Positions 1 to 8,889 of a stretch of 64,000 nucleotides of DNA are shown here, piece after piece. A program made the translations under genes and the position numbers. The notes under the pieces were generated by a model that saw only the letters and a program-made list of their open reading frames with translations, did not search any database and had not been told where the DNA came from. Origin of the DNA: Niastella sp966212235 (GTDB taxonomy: Bacteria; Bacteroidota; Bacteroidia; Chitinophagales; Chitinophagaceae); NCBI GenBank assembly GCA_966212235.1, contig CBIHPP010000019.1, forward strand, positions 62,001-126,000. Reading direction: 5' to 3'. The stretch's first letter is position 1; each line of letters begins with the position of its first letter.

Positions 1-3000
1 GTTCTGAATGTATGGGTCCTGCATCCAGAATTCAATGAACTCTACGTTGCCGGTCTCAAAGTCAACCTGGTCAATACCGCGCATGATACCACCCCAACGT
101 TTTGTTTTGTTCAACAATTTGCCACTTGGGTCAATACTGCCCACGCGTGCATCGTAGTTATAAGGACCTCTTTCTTCGGGGTAATACGCCATATCGAACG
201 TTACCAGGCTGCCCTGGCCAAGGTCGGGTGTACGTTGGGGGAAGATATCTTTTACGTTTACTGAACGTGTGCGTGGGTCTAACGCTAAACCCCTTATTGG
301 GTTATCGGCGCTTGATTTATCCTGCAGTACCGGTTCAATGTTATACCAGGCCAGCTTGGCGCGGTTGTAACCATACTCCAATGTATCCCGCTTATCAGCT
401 TCGGGGAACAGACCATTTCCGGCCGGGGTAGAAGCAAGGCCCCAGCTTACCAGCGGAAAACGCAGGTCAATGGCATTGCGCGATCCTTCAAAGTCATCAA
501 TGAATACCTGGCTGCTGCTGCCTTTACCAATTTGCGGGGGGTGACCCGGTTTCAGGTAAGCCGCTTCTCCATATGCAGTAATGGAACTCATTTCCGTGGT
601 ATGATAGAACGGCAATTTATCTAACCACCGGGTAAGGCGGGGAAACTGGGTGCTGTAATTGAAGTCCACACCATACATGGTGTTACGAATGGGATCTTCA
701 TTATAGCTGGTCTTGGTAAAGAAGGGGCGTTCACCCAATCGTACCAAAGAAGCGCCTATCGATAATTGTTCTCTGGCGGTTTGCTTGGCCATATAGTCAA
801 GCCGGATGCCCATAAAGTTGCGTTGCTGAATACCATAACCGGCATTGTTCTCAAACTGCACATTCACCGGTAAGCCGGCGTTCAAAATGGCCTGGTTAAT
901 GATCTTCACTGTACCCAGGTTATAGTCTACCACATAATCAACGTTCTCGGTAAGTATTTGTCCGCCTGCCGATACGCTCACCGAACCCTGCGGTACGTTA
1001 AAGGCGCCCAGCGAGATCTCGGAAGTGCTTTGGCCTTTGGCATACCCGCTGATTACATACCGGTCGAGGTTAGAGAAGGTCTTAGCTATTTCTTTGATTG
1101 TATCATATAGCGGGTAGTAAATGTATTTCTGTTTCATTTCGGGCGGACTGGTGCTGAAAGCAGCCGCTTCCAGGTCACGTCCGAAGGGCTCCAGAATGGG
1201 GAAGATAACCCTGGCCTGCTGCGACAAAATGGTAAATCCTTCCAGGTAATCGAATACCCCATCGGGTAAAGGATCATTCCGGGCATTTAACCGGTCAAGG
1301 TTCAGCAGGGTGATCAATGGCACACCGGGACTGGTTCCTTCCGGCAAAAAGCGCTTCTGCCCTAAACTTGGTTCTTCGTATGAAACGTTTAATTTAAAAT
1401 CTGCTGGTTGTACGCTGGAAAGATAGCTGCCGTCTTTTGTTTTCAGAGAGTACACGTTCTTCATCATCAGGTCCCACAGTGGCAGGTTGGTACGTTGCGA
1501 AGTAGCTTTTAACAATTTGAGGAACAGCACTTTCTGGGTGCCGGCCACGGTATTGGTGGTATCGGGCGGCACATCCTGCGAAAACTCACCCACCTGAAAA
1601 ATTTTGCCGTTATAACTGTACTGATAAGCAACACCCAACACTTCATCAGATTGTAAAGGCTGATTAATTGACAGAAAACCGATCTGGGGGTTAAAGTAGA
1701 AATCGCTGGGATTTAATTTACGGGCGAATGTTTTTTCAAAATCCTGTACAGGGCTCAATCCAAGTGTCGACAGCTTGCTGGTGATGCCGGACGGGTTACG
1801 ACTGGATGGGTCGTTTATGATCTTACGGTACAGGTCATTGGCATCGTTATAGGGCAATCCGTTCCCGTTTCCCGGAGTAGGAGTGATAGTGGGAGGGGGC
1901 CTGTAAGGATTTACTTCCCCCAGGTCCATCAACCCCACAATATCCCTGGTTTCGGTAGTGGAACCATTGCGGTTGGTAACCCATACTTCCATACGTAAGA
2001 TCTGTACCTGTGAGCTTACTACAGGCAGCTTAGCCATGGCTTTGTTGAAATTATTCCTGAAGTACTGGGCTAACAGGAAGTGGCGGTTCTCCTCATAATC
2101 ATTGGCCTTGAACTCGAAATAGGTGTTGGCCGAGCCGCCCTGTAAGCCGAGCGATTGTTTTTGTGAACGCTGGTTGGCCAGCACACCGGTAATGAAAAGT
2201 TTACCGAATTGTAACTGGGTTTTTATCCCGAACAATTGCTGGGCGCCGGGTATCAGGGTTCCTTTTGAAGAGAACGAAATATTACCGGCTTCAATCTTTT
2301 TGATGATCTCATCATCGGTACCGGTATAATCGAGCTTGAGCTGGTTATCAAAGTCAAAATTCGCCAGGGTGTTATAGCTGATGGGCAGTTTTAGCTTGTC
2401 GCCAATATTTCCGATCACGCTCAGGTTAGCGTTCATGTCAAAATCGAATCCCCCGTTCCGGCGAGACCTTTCAGGCAACGCCGGGTTCTTGATGTTCTGC
2501 CCCTGATAACCGGCCAGGATGTTTACTTCACCCTGCGGTTTGATCTCAATTTTGCCATTCCCGAAAATGCGGTTAAACAGATTATCGGTCATGGACATTT
2601 TGGGCCGCAGCATTTTGCGGTTGAGATTACTGAGGATATTCGATCTTTTTTGAAAGTAATCCGTTTCCTGTTTACGGGCCTGAATAGCCATGAACTCATC
2701 AAAGGTGAGATAGGTGGGCTTCCGGTAATAGAAGTTGCCTATCTTTTCAACGATGTAGTATTGCTTTGTCTTGGGATCGTAAATAATGGAATCGTGGATG
2801 TTGGCCGGGTCTTTTAAGCCCAGCGAATTCCTTTGAGGAAAGGTAAATTTATCGCCCCGCCGGTCGTGCAGGGGATATTTCAATGTGTCAATACCTTGCG
2901 GTTTGGTGGTATCCTGCCTCGGGGCATAGAACGCCTTTGCGGTAGAACCCATACCAACGCAAGCAGCTACTATTAACACAAGTGTTATTCGGTTTCTGTA

Positions 3001-3015
3001 AGGTGCGCGTAACAA
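1..3015 (-). CDS. sprA: SprA, outer-membrane type IX secretion/gliding protein (3' end beyond window)
   Basis: SprA forms the large outer-membrane translocon of the type IX secretion system and is needed for gliding in Flavobacterium. Only the first ~1005 codons are present; family members are roughly 2400 residues, so the C-terminal part lies off the left edge. Read on the minus strand, it has a signal peptide (hydrophobic run ending STAKA), then YYRKPTYLTFDEF, NLNRKMLRPKMSMTDNLFNR and GNISFSSKGTLIPGAQQLFG, all recognisable SprA segments; the last visible part reads GGIMRGIDQVDFETGNVEF. The frame is open up to a TAG at 3024-3022 and contains no ATG before the signal peptide, so I place the start at TTG 3015; GTG 2979 is an alternative. 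It follows ruvA by 44 nt on the same strand, so the two probably share a transcript, an order also known from other Bacteroidota. Confidence 0.93.
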   Translation of the reverse strand, partial: MLRAPYRNRITLVLIVAACVGMGSTAKAFYAPRQDTTKPQGIDTLKYPLHDRRGDKFTFPQRNSLGLKDPANIHDSIIYDPKTKQYYIVEKIGNFYYRKPTYLTFDEFMAIQARKQETDYFQKRSNILSNLNRKMLRPKMSMTDNLFNRIFGNGKIEIKPQGEVNILAGYQGQNIKNPALPERSRRNGGFDFDMNANLSVIGNIGDKLKLPISYNTLANFDFDNQLKLDYTGTDDEIIKKIEAGNISFSSKGTLIPGAQQLFGIKTQLQFGKLFITGVLANQRSQKQSLGLQGGSANTYFEFKANDYEENRHFLLAQYFRNNFNKAMAKLPVVSSQVQILRMEVWVTNRNGSTTETRDIVGLMDLGEVNPYRPPPTITPTPGNGNGLPYNDANDLYRKIINDPSSRNPSGITSKLSTLGLSPVQDFEKTFARKLNPSDFYFNPQIGFLSINQPLQSDEVLGVAYQYSYNGKIFQVGEFSQDVPPDTTNTVAGTQKVLFLKLLKATSQRTNLPLWDLMMKNVYSLKTKDGSYLSSVQPADFKLNVSYEEPSLGQKRFLPEGTSPGVPLITLLNLDRLNARNDPLPDGVFDYLEGFTILSQQARVIFPILEPFGRDLEAAAFSTSPPEMKQKYIYYPLYDTIKEIAKTFSNLDRYVISGYAKGQSTSEISLGAFNVPQGSVSVSAGGQILTENVDYVVDYNLGTVKIINQAILNAGLPVNVQFENNAGYGIQQRNFMGIRLDYMAKQTAREQLSIGASLVRLGERPFFTKTSYNEDPIRNTMYGVDFNYSTQFPRLTRWLDKLPFYHTTEMSSITAYGEAAYLKPGHPPQIGKGSSSQVFIDDFEGSRNAIDLRFPLVSWGLASTPAGNGLFPEADKRDTLEYGYNRAKLAWYNIEPVLQDKSSADNPIRGLALDPRTRSVNVKDIFPQRTPDLGQGSLVTFDMAYYPEERGPYNYDARVGSIDPSGKLLNKTKRWGGIMRGIDQVDFETGNVEFIEFWMQDPYIQN

Positions 3016-3059
3016 TCTTCTCTAAAGAATTAGTTAGGTAGAGTTCCGATCCGATAGGC

Positions 3060-3644
3060 TTAAATGGTTTTTAATGCTTTCTTAATAATTTCTTCAACTG
3101 CACTAAGAGAAGGTTCCGCTTTTGTAACACGTTGAATGGCCTGTTCGGCTGAAGCCCGGGCAATTCCCAGTGCAATCAAGGCATTTAACGCGTCCTGTTC
3201 CAACGTATTGTTTATCAACGGTGAAATATTTAGGCCTGGCTTGCTTTTGCCGAGCTTATCCCTCAGTTCCAATACGATCCGTTCGGCCGATTTTTTTCCT
3301 ATGCCTTTAATGGCTTCCAACAGCTTCGTATTTCCCTGTACTATAGCACGTGATAATTCGTCGGGTTTCAGGGAAGACAGCATCATTCGTGCAGTAGCTG
3401 CACCCACGCCCGATACGCTCACTAACTGCAAAAACAGTTCTTTTTCTGCCACTTCATAAAAGCCATACAGCGTATGGGCATCTTCCTTAATGTGCAAATG
3501 CGTATAGAGCAGCCCTTTATCGAGCGACTGTATGTATGCGTAAGTATGCAGGCTTATTTGTAGCTCGTATCCAACGCCATTGGCCTCAATATGAACAATA
3601 GTTGGTGTCTTTAATACAAACTGCCCTCTGACAAATGCGATCAT
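3060..3644 (-). CDS. ruvA: Holliday junction branch migration protein RuvA
   Basis: RuvA binds four-way DNA junctions as a tetramer and loads the RuvB motor during recombination repair. The 194-residue product has the usual length. It shows the N-terminal OB-fold (from MIAFVRGQFV), the two helix-hairpin-helix DNA-binding elements (LVSVSGVGAATARMML near 75-90 and IKGIGKKSAERIVLEL near 112-128), and a C-terminal RuvB-binding domain from about 145. ATG at 3644 is the natural start. It lies directly upstream of sprA on the same strand. Just upstream of its start is spacer DNA with degenerate repeats of the type gtttgtagtttgatgtttg. Confidence 0.97.
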   Translation of the reverse strand: MIAFVRGQFVLKTPTIVHIEANGVGYELQISLHTYAYIQSLDKGLLYTHLHIKEDAHTLYGFYEVAEKELFLQLVSVSGVGAATARMMLSSLKPDELSRAIVQGNTKLLEAIKGIGKKSAERIVLELRDKLGKSKPGLNISPLINNTLEQDALNALIALGIARASAEQAIQRVTKAEPSLSAVEEIIKKALKTI

Positions 3645-3818
3645 GTAGCGAAAATAACGGTTTCTGGTTAATGGTTTGTTGTTTGTAGTTTGATGTTTGT
3701 GGTTATTCCTAAATTCGCGCCTTCAGAATATAACTTTTACTTAATGAATGCGTTATAGGAAAAATAAGGAATAGCGGCTGGTGAAAGGGGGCACCGCAAA
3801 CAATAAACGGGTTTATAC

Positions 3819-3826
3819 TATCTTTG
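3819..3826 (+). promoter_or_regulatory. Bacteroidota -7 element for fabH
   Basis: The octamer TATCTTTG matches the Bacteroidota housekeeping -7 consensus TAnnTTTG exactly. Transcription would begin near 3833, giving a leader of about 65 nt before fabH. I see no clear TTTG -33 element at the expected distance. Confidence 0.5.
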
Positions 3827-3897
3827 CCAGCTTATTTACTTATTGATAGTGACTTTGTTCCCAAAATAATTCAATATCAAACCTGTATAACAGAAGC

Positions 3898-4887
3898 ATG
3901 ATGCAAAAAATTACTGCCGCCATCACAGCTGTTGGTGGTTTTGTTCCGGAAGACAAGCTGACAAATGCAGACTTAGAAAAAATTGTTGATACGAATGACG
4001 AATGGATCCGGACCCGTACCGGCATTGAAGAAAGAAGAATTTTAAAAGGAGAGAAAGGCACATCTGATCTGATCGTTCCCGCCGTTAAGCAAATATTAGA
4101 GAAAAGAGGCATAACTCCCGGGGAAATAGATGCAGTTGTTGTTGGAACGGTTACCCCGGATATGATGTTCCCTTCAACCGCTAACCTCGTTTGCTACAAG
4201 GCTGGTCTCAAAAATGCCTGGGGTTTCGACTTACTGGCTGCTTGTAGCGGTTTTTTATACGCACTCACTACCGCCGCCGCATTAATTGAAAGCGGCCGTT
4301 ATAAAAAAGTGATCGTAGCCGGTGGCGACAAAATGAGCTCTATTATTGACTATAGCGATCGTACTACCTGTATCATTTTCGGCGATGGTGCCGGGGCGGT
4401 ATTACTGGAGGCAAATACCGAGGGATATGGTGTGCTCGACAGCATCCTGAGAAGCGATGGCGCAGGTTGTCAACACCTGCATATGAAGGCCGGTGGTTCC
4501 CTGCGTCCCGCTACAGCAGAAACAGTAGCTAACAAAGAACATTACATTTACCAGGAAGGTCAGCCTGTATTTAAAGCCGCCGTAAAAGGGATGGCTGATG
4601 TAAGCGCTGAATTGCTGGAAAGAAATAAACTCACCGGAGCTGATATTGCCTGGCTGGTACCGCATCAGGCCAACAAGCGGATCATCGATGCAACAGCCGA
4701 CCGCATGGGACTTACCCACGATAAAGTAATGCTGAACATTACGCGTTATGGCAATACCACGGCAGGTACTATTCCCCTGTGTTTGTGGGATTGGGATAGC
4801 CAGCTGAAAAAAGGCGACAACATTGTGCTGGCTGCCTTCGGCGGTGGCTTTACCTGGGGTGCTACGCTGATCAAGTGGGGATACTAG
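3898..4887 (+). CDS. fabH: Beta-ketoacyl-ACP synthase III (FabH)
   Basis: FabH starts fatty acid synthesis by condensing acetyl-CoA (or a branched acyl-CoA) with malonyl-ACP. The 329-residue protein has the complete catalytic triad of the thiolase fold: Cys116 in DLLAACSGFLYA, His256 in VPHQANKR and Asn286 in ITRYGNTTAG. The N-terminal DEWIRTRTGIEERRI motif is typical of FabH. Two ATG codons stand in tandem at 3898 and 3901; either could be used. It is not next to plsX or rpmF here, and fabD lies 5.5 kb away on the other strand, so the fatty acid genes are dispersed. It is followed by repeat-rich spacer and a hairpin terminator at 5059-5104. Confidence 0.96.
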   Translation: MMQKITAAITAVGGFVPEDKLTNADLEKIVDTNDEWIRTRTGIEERRILKGEKGTSDLIVPAVKQILEKRGITPGEIDAVVVGTVTPDMMFPSTANLVCYKAGLKNAWGFDLLAACSGFLYALTTAAALIESGRYKKVIVAGGDKMSSIIDYSDRTTCIIFGDGAGAVLLEANTEGYGVLDSILRSDGAGCQHLHMKAGGSLRPATAETVANKEHYIYQEGQPVFKAAVKGMADVSAELLERNKLTGADIAWLVPHQANKRIIDATADRMGLTHDKVMLNITRYGNTTAGTIPLCLWDWDSQLKKGDNIVLAAFGGGFTWGATLIKWGY

Positions 4888-4892
4888 AACAA

Positions 4893-4975
4893 TGTGATAA
4901 TTTGCTAATTTGATAATCCGCTAAAGCGGGACAAGTTGTGATAATGGAAAACTGCTAATTCGCAACTCGCTAAGA
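4893..4975. repeat. Degenerate short-word repeat in spacer
   Basis: Repeated words of the kind gataatttgctaatt, ctgctaattcgc and cgctaa fill this stretch. It is not coding in any frame I trust. It belongs to the general class of locus-specific word repeats seen in many spacers of this window. Confidence 0.5.
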
Positions 4976-5058
4976 TTGGCGAGGCTGCTTGTTTTTGCAG
5001 ACGAAATTTAATACTGCTTTCTGCATAACGCAGGAATAAAAATTATAGATTTTTCAAG

Positions 5059-5104
5059 GCCGGATATTGAAGTAAAGAAAGTACTTCGATATTCGGCTTT
5101 TTTT
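5059..5104 (+). terminator. Rho-independent terminator or leader attenuator
   Basis: A 15-bp stem (gccggatattgaagt pairing with acttcgatattcggc, with G-U pairs) and a 9-nt loop are followed by seven T. It most simply ends fabH transcription. It stops only 26 nt before the ATG of the following sulfur-amino-acid gene, so it might instead act as an attenuator on that gene's leader. I could not match a known SAM riboswitch upstream. Confidence 0.7.
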
Positions 5105-5130
5105 ATATTGGGTATTCATTATTTTTAAAC

Positions 5131-6363
5131 ATGGCTAACAATCAATTCCCGTTTTCCGGCTTTAGCACGTTGGCAATACATGCCGGACATGAACAAGATC
5201 CCAATTACGCACACCTGGTGCCCATTTACGCTTCTTCCACTTTTGTGTACGATACCGCCGAACAGGGCATGCGCCGCTTTAGCGGACAGGAAGAAGGGTA
5301 TATCTATAGCCGATGGGGAAATCCTACTTTTTCAGAGGCGGAAAAAAAGATCGCTGCCATGGAGTGCTTTGGCGTGGCCGATGCTAACGGCAAGCCGCTG
5401 GTGGCAAAAGCATTGCTTCATGCATCTGGTATGGCGGCTATCAGCACGCTGTTTTTATCGAACCTGAAAGCAGGCGATAAAATATTATCGCATTACTCCT
5501 TATACGGCGGCTCACAGGAAATGATGGATAAAATACTGCCCGGTTTAGGTATTGAAGCAGTGATAGCAGATCTGCGCGATCTGAATAAAGCGGAAGAAGC
5601 GCTGAAGGCTCATCCACAAATAAAAATGGTTTATCTGGAAACACCGGCCAATCCAACATTGCAGTGTGTAGATATAGAAGAGCTCACCATCCTGGCCCGG
5701 AAATATGGCAAACTGGTGGCTTGTGATAATACATTTGCAACACCGTACCTGCAGCAACCTTTCCGGTATGGCGTTGATTTTATCATTCATTCCACCACCA
5801 AGTTCCTGAACGGTCATGGTACGGCAGTAGGCGGTGTGCTGATAGGGCGCGACCTCGAATTTATGAATACCAAAGCCAGCAAAACCATTCGCCTGCTGGG
5901 CGGCAACAGCAATCCGTTCGATGCTTTTTTGCTCATCAATGGCATGCGCACACTGGAAATAAGGATGGAACGTCATTGTCATAACGCAACCGAAATATCA
6001 AATTACCTCGAAGGCCATGCTGCCGTTGCCAACGTAAACTATACCGGACTGCCATCGCACCCCGATTTTTACCTGGCGGCAAAACAAATGCGGCACCCAG
6101 GCGCCATTATGAGCATTGAGTTGAAAGGCGGCTTGCAAGCCGGCATCAACATGATGGACCGGTTAAAAATGTGCACCCGTACCGTTTCGCTTGGTACCTG
6201 TGATACTTTATTGTGCCACCCCGCATCAATGACGCACTATGGAGTACCAAAAGAACAACGCGAACAATACGGCATTACGGATGGGCTTATACGAATGAGT
6301 ATCGGGATGGAAAATGTGCAGGATATTTTGATTGACCTTGATCAGGCGCTGGCCGGTTTATAG
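5131..6363 (+). CDS. PLP-dependent Cys/Met metabolism enzyme, probable methionine gamma-lyase or relative
   Basis: This is a fold-type I PLP enzyme of the transsulfuration family (410 residues), acting on cysteine, methionine or homoserine derivatives in the cytoplasm. Visible are the phosphate-binding YSRWGNPT at 59-66, Asp199 in ACDNTFATPY, and the PLP lysine Lys224 in HSTTKFLNGHG. The GTCDTLLCHPASMTH segment near the C-terminus is shared by gamma-lyases and O-acetylhomoserine sulfhydrylases. Known methionine gamma-lyases carry a cysteine in the YGCT loop; here the matching loop is YGGS (125-128), so the exact reaction (gamma-lyase, cystathionine gamma-synthase or sulfhydrylase) is open. 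The gene stands alone, 49 nt before an amidohydrolase gene. Confidence 0.88.
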   Translation: MANNQFPFSGFSTLAIHAGHEQDPNYAHLVPIYASSTFVYDTAEQGMRRFSGQEEGYIYSRWGNPTFSEAEKKIAAMECFGVADANGKPLVAKALLHASGMAAISTLFLSNLKAGDKILSHYSLYGGSQEMMDKILPGLGIEAVIADLRDLNKAEEALKAHPQIKMVYLETPANPTLQCVDIEELTILARKYGKLVACDNTFATPYLQQPFRYGVDFIIHSTTKFLNGHGTAVGGVLIGRDLEFMNTKASKTIRLLGGNSNPFDAFLLINGMRTLEIRMERHCHNATEISNYLEGHAAVANVNYTGLPSHPDFYLAAKQMRHPGAIMSIELKGGLQAGINMMDRLKMCTRTVSLGTCDTLLCHPASMTHYGVPKEQREQYGITDGLIRMSIGMENVQDILIDLDQALAGL

Positions 6364-6412
6364 GTTAATACCAGGCAGCTGACATTTTGCAAACTCAGAA
6401 ACATTTCTACAT

Positions 6413-8125
6413 ATGAAACTTATCCATTGGTTAATGGCTGGTTGCATAGCTGCAACGGGTAATGCCTGTAAACTATCATCGGAAAACAAGTTCGATATCA
6501 TCATTCGTAACGGAATAATCTACGATGGTAATGGCAATAAACCCTACAAAGGCGATATCGCTATTAATGCCGATACCATTGCCTTTATCGGCGATTTAAG
6601 CGCAGCCCATTCGCGGCAGGTGATCGATGCCAAAGGTATGGCGGTAGCACCCGGTTTCATAAACATGCTGAGCTGGGCCAACGAATCGCTGATACAGGAT
6701 GGACGCTCGCAGAGCGATATCAAACAGGGCGTAACACTGGAAGTAATGGGTGAAGGGGAGAGCATGGGACCATTGACCCCAGCCATGAAAAAGGAAATGG
6801 AGCAATACCAGACCGCTGTTAAATACAAAGTAAGCTGGACTACCCTGGGTGAATACCTGAATTATTTACAGAAAAAAGGCATATCCTGTAATGTGGCTTC
6901 GTTTGTAGGCGCTACTACAATTCGGCGTTATATAGTGGGTGAAGACAATCGTGAGCCTACACCTGCAGAGTTGGATAGTATGCGGCAATTGGTAAAACAA
7001 GCCATGCAGGAAGGAGCGTTGGGCGTGGGTTCCTCGCTCATTTACCCACCGGCTTTTTTCGCAAAAACCAATGAGTTGGTAGAATTGTGTGATGAAGCGG
7101 CCCGTTATGGTGGTTCTTATATTTCACATATGCGCAGCGAAGGCACACAATTGTTTGAAGCAGTAGAAGAACTGATCACAATTGCAAAACGCGCACACAT
7201 TCACGCCGAAATATATCACCTGAAAGCGGCCGGCAAAAGCAACTGGAATAAAATGGATAGCGTGATCCGCCGCATTGAAAAGGCGCGCGCGGAAGGCTTA
7301 CATATTACGGCCGATATGTATAATTATGTGGCCGGTGGTACGGGGTTGACGGCTACTTTACCGCCTGCTTTGCAGGATGGTGGATTTGGAAAATTGCTGA
7401 GCCGTTTGCGGGATGCCGCCATTCGCAAACAAACCATCCGGGATATGACTACACCCACGACTACATGGGAGAACTTTTATGTGGCAGCGGGTTCGCCCGA
7501 TCGTATCCTGCTCGTTGGTTTTCGCCAGGATAGCCTGAAAAAATATACCGGTAAATCATTGGCAGAAATAGCCCGCATGCGCAACGCATCACCGGAAGAA
7601 ACGGTGATGGACCTGATTGTACAGGACAGCTCGCGCATTGAATCTATTTATTTTTTAATGGATGAGGAAAATATAAAGAAGCAACAGCAATTGCCCTGGG
7701 TAAGCTTTGGTTCAGATGAAGGGTCTTATACACCTGAAGGCGTTTTTCTGCAGTTCAATTGTCATCCCCGCGCTTATGGCAATGCCGCGCGCCTGTTAGG
7801 AAAATATGTACGCGATGAACGTGTGTTATCACTGGCGGAAGCCATTCGCAAAATGACCAAACTGCCGGCAACGAACCTGCAGATCAATCGACGTGGCGAA
7901 TTGAAAGCCGGTCATTATGCCGATGTGGTTATTTTTGATCCGGCTACCATCCAGGACCATGCAACATTCGATAAGCCGCACCAGTTTGCCAAAGGTGTTT
8001 TTTATGTACTGGTAAACGGCGTGCCTGTTTTAAAGGATGGGGAACATACCGGCGCCAAACCCGGCCGGTTTGTTAAAGGACCAGGATACACCCAGCCTCC
8101 GCCGGTTGGCGGAGAAGTTAAATAA
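6413..8125 (+). CDS. Amidohydrolase-family lipoprotein, N-acyl-D-amino-acid deacylase-like
   Basis: A 570-residue protein of the D-aminoacylase branch of the amidohydrolase superfamily. It carries a lipoprotein signal with lipobox GNAC (Cys19), so it probably sits on the periplasmic side of a membrane. Family features are the N-terminal beta domain (FDIIIRNGIIYDGNGN), the APGFIN strand, YHLKAAGKSNW, and a late Asp in WVSFGSDEGSY. The HxH metal motif that normally follows PGFID is absent: the sequence there is NMLSWANES. The usual cysteine of the GNCG loop is also replaced (GEGESMGP). It may be a divergent subfamily with one metal, or one with altered chemistry. The last residues (PPPVGGEVK) are encoded by a GC-rich palindrome at 8097-8114. 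Confidence 0.82.
   Translation: MKLIHWLMAGCIAATGNACKLSSENKFDIIIRNGIIYDGNGNKPYKGDIAINADTIAFIGDLSAAHSRQVIDAKGMAVAPGFINMLSWANESLIQDGRSQSDIKQGVTLEVMGEGESMGPLTPAMKKEMEQYQTAVKYKVSWTTLGEYLNYLQKKGISCNVASFVGATTIRRYIVGEDNREPTPAELDSMRQLVKQAMQEGALGVGSSLIYPPAFFAKTNELVELCDEAARYGGSYISHMRSEGTQLFEAVEELITIAKRAHIHAEIYHLKAAGKSNWNKMDSVIRRIEKARAEGLHITADMYNYVAGGTGLTATLPPALQDGGFGKLLSRLRDAAIRKQTIRDMTTPTTTWENFYVAAGSPDRILLVGFRQDSLKKYTGKSLAEIARMRNASPEETVMDLIVQDSSRIESIYFLMDEENIKKQQQLPWVSFGSDEGSYTPEGVFLQFNCHPRAYGNAARLLGKYVRDERVLSLAEAIRKMTKLPATNLQINRRGELKAGHYADVVIFDPATIQDHATFDKPHQFAKGVFYVLVNGVPVLKDGEHTGAKPGRFVKGPGYTQPPPVGGEVK
8097..8114. repeat. GC-rich palindrome inside the 3' end of a CDS
   Basis: Perfect 7-bp arms CTCCGCC and GGCGGAG flank a 4-nt loop. 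It codes PPVGGE at the tail of the amidohydrolase. An 18-nt sister with the same arms ends the exonuclease gene at 29076-29093 and is read in the same frame. Confidence 0.7.
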
Positions 8126-8158
8126 ATTGAAATAGTAAAATCATATTCACTATATAAA

Positions 8159-8608
8159 ATGCAAATAAACATTCGTCGTGCAGTAAAAGAAGATTGTGTC
8201 CGGTTGCTGGAACTGATCCAGGAACTGGCGGATTATGAAAAAGCGTCGCAGGAAGTAACCGTAACCATGGAACATTTCGTTGAAAGCGGTTTTGGCGCCC
8301 GGCCGGTTTGGTGGGCTTTTGTGGCCGAAGCTGATGGACAGGTAGAGGGGTTTGCCATGTATTACATTCGCTACAGTACCTGGAAAGGCCAGCGGATGTA
8401 CCTGGAAGACCTGATCGTTACCGAAAAGATGCGAGGCAAAGGATTGGGCAAAATGTTGTTCGATCAATTGATCGTGGAAGCTAAAGAAATGAAATTCAGT
8501 GGCATTGCCTGGCAGGTACTTGAATGGAATGAACCGGCCATCAACTTCTACAAAAAATACAAAGCGCATTTTGATCCGGAGTGGATCAACTGCAGTATTA
8601 CCGTTTAA
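8159..8608 (+). CDS. GNAT N-acetyltransferase, diamine/thialysine acetyltransferase-like
   Basis: A 149-residue single-domain GNAT enzyme that transfers acetyl from acetyl-CoA to an amine. The acetyl-CoA pyrophosphate loop is MRGKGLGKML (about 91-100), preceded by the core strand MYLEDLIVTE and followed by WNEPAINFYKKY, the usual motif B. The arrangement YYIRYSTWKGQRMYLEDLIV resembles the spermidine/spermine and thialysine acetyltransferase group, so a small diamine substrate is plausible. Start ATG 8159 lies 33 nt after the amidohydrolase stop on the same strand, so the two may be co-transcribed. Confidence 0.88.
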   Translation: MQINIRRAVKEDCVRLLELIQELADYEKASQEVTVTMEHFVESGFGARPVWWAFVAEADGQVEGFAMYYIRYSTWKGQRMYLEDLIVTEKMRGKGLGKMLFDQLIVEAKEMKFSGIAWQVLEWNEPAINFYKKYKAHFDPEWINCSITV

Positions 8609-8611
8609 AAA

Positions 8612-8690
8612 TGAAGGAAGTAGGAGGTAGGAGGTAAGAAGAGTCCTTATTTCGTACTTCTTACTTCGTACCTCATACCTCTGGTTTCGG
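8612..8690. repeat. Inverted arms of degenerate word repeat
   Basis: The left arm repeats gaagtaggaggtagg-type words and the right arm repeats their reverse complement (cttcttacttcgtacc). The RNA could fold back on itself. The same word family occurs at 11296-11372 and inside the helicase gene at 21640-21682. Confidence 0.6.
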
Positions 8691-8889
8691 ACTTTTCATC
8701 TTCCAATACCCCATTACCCAATTCCTATTAACTTTTCTTCTTCCTGCCACCCACCCCAAACAATTTGCCCGATTTTTTGTAAATTGTTAAAGTTATCCGG
8801 GTTGCCATTCTCCCTATGTGAATTGTTCCATTGAAATGCCATCTTTATAGTGTAGATATAAGTCACATAGAAAACGTTCAGTTTCTTTT

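Noticed and set aside
102..2329. Small plus-strand frames at 102-431 and 2123-2329
   Set aside because: Both are antisense to the sprA frame, which is open throughout and strongly conserved.
4888..5058. SAM riboswitch before the sulfur-amino-acid gene
   Set aside because: The stretch is mostly word repeat and lacks the SAM-I or SAM-II core sequences that I know.
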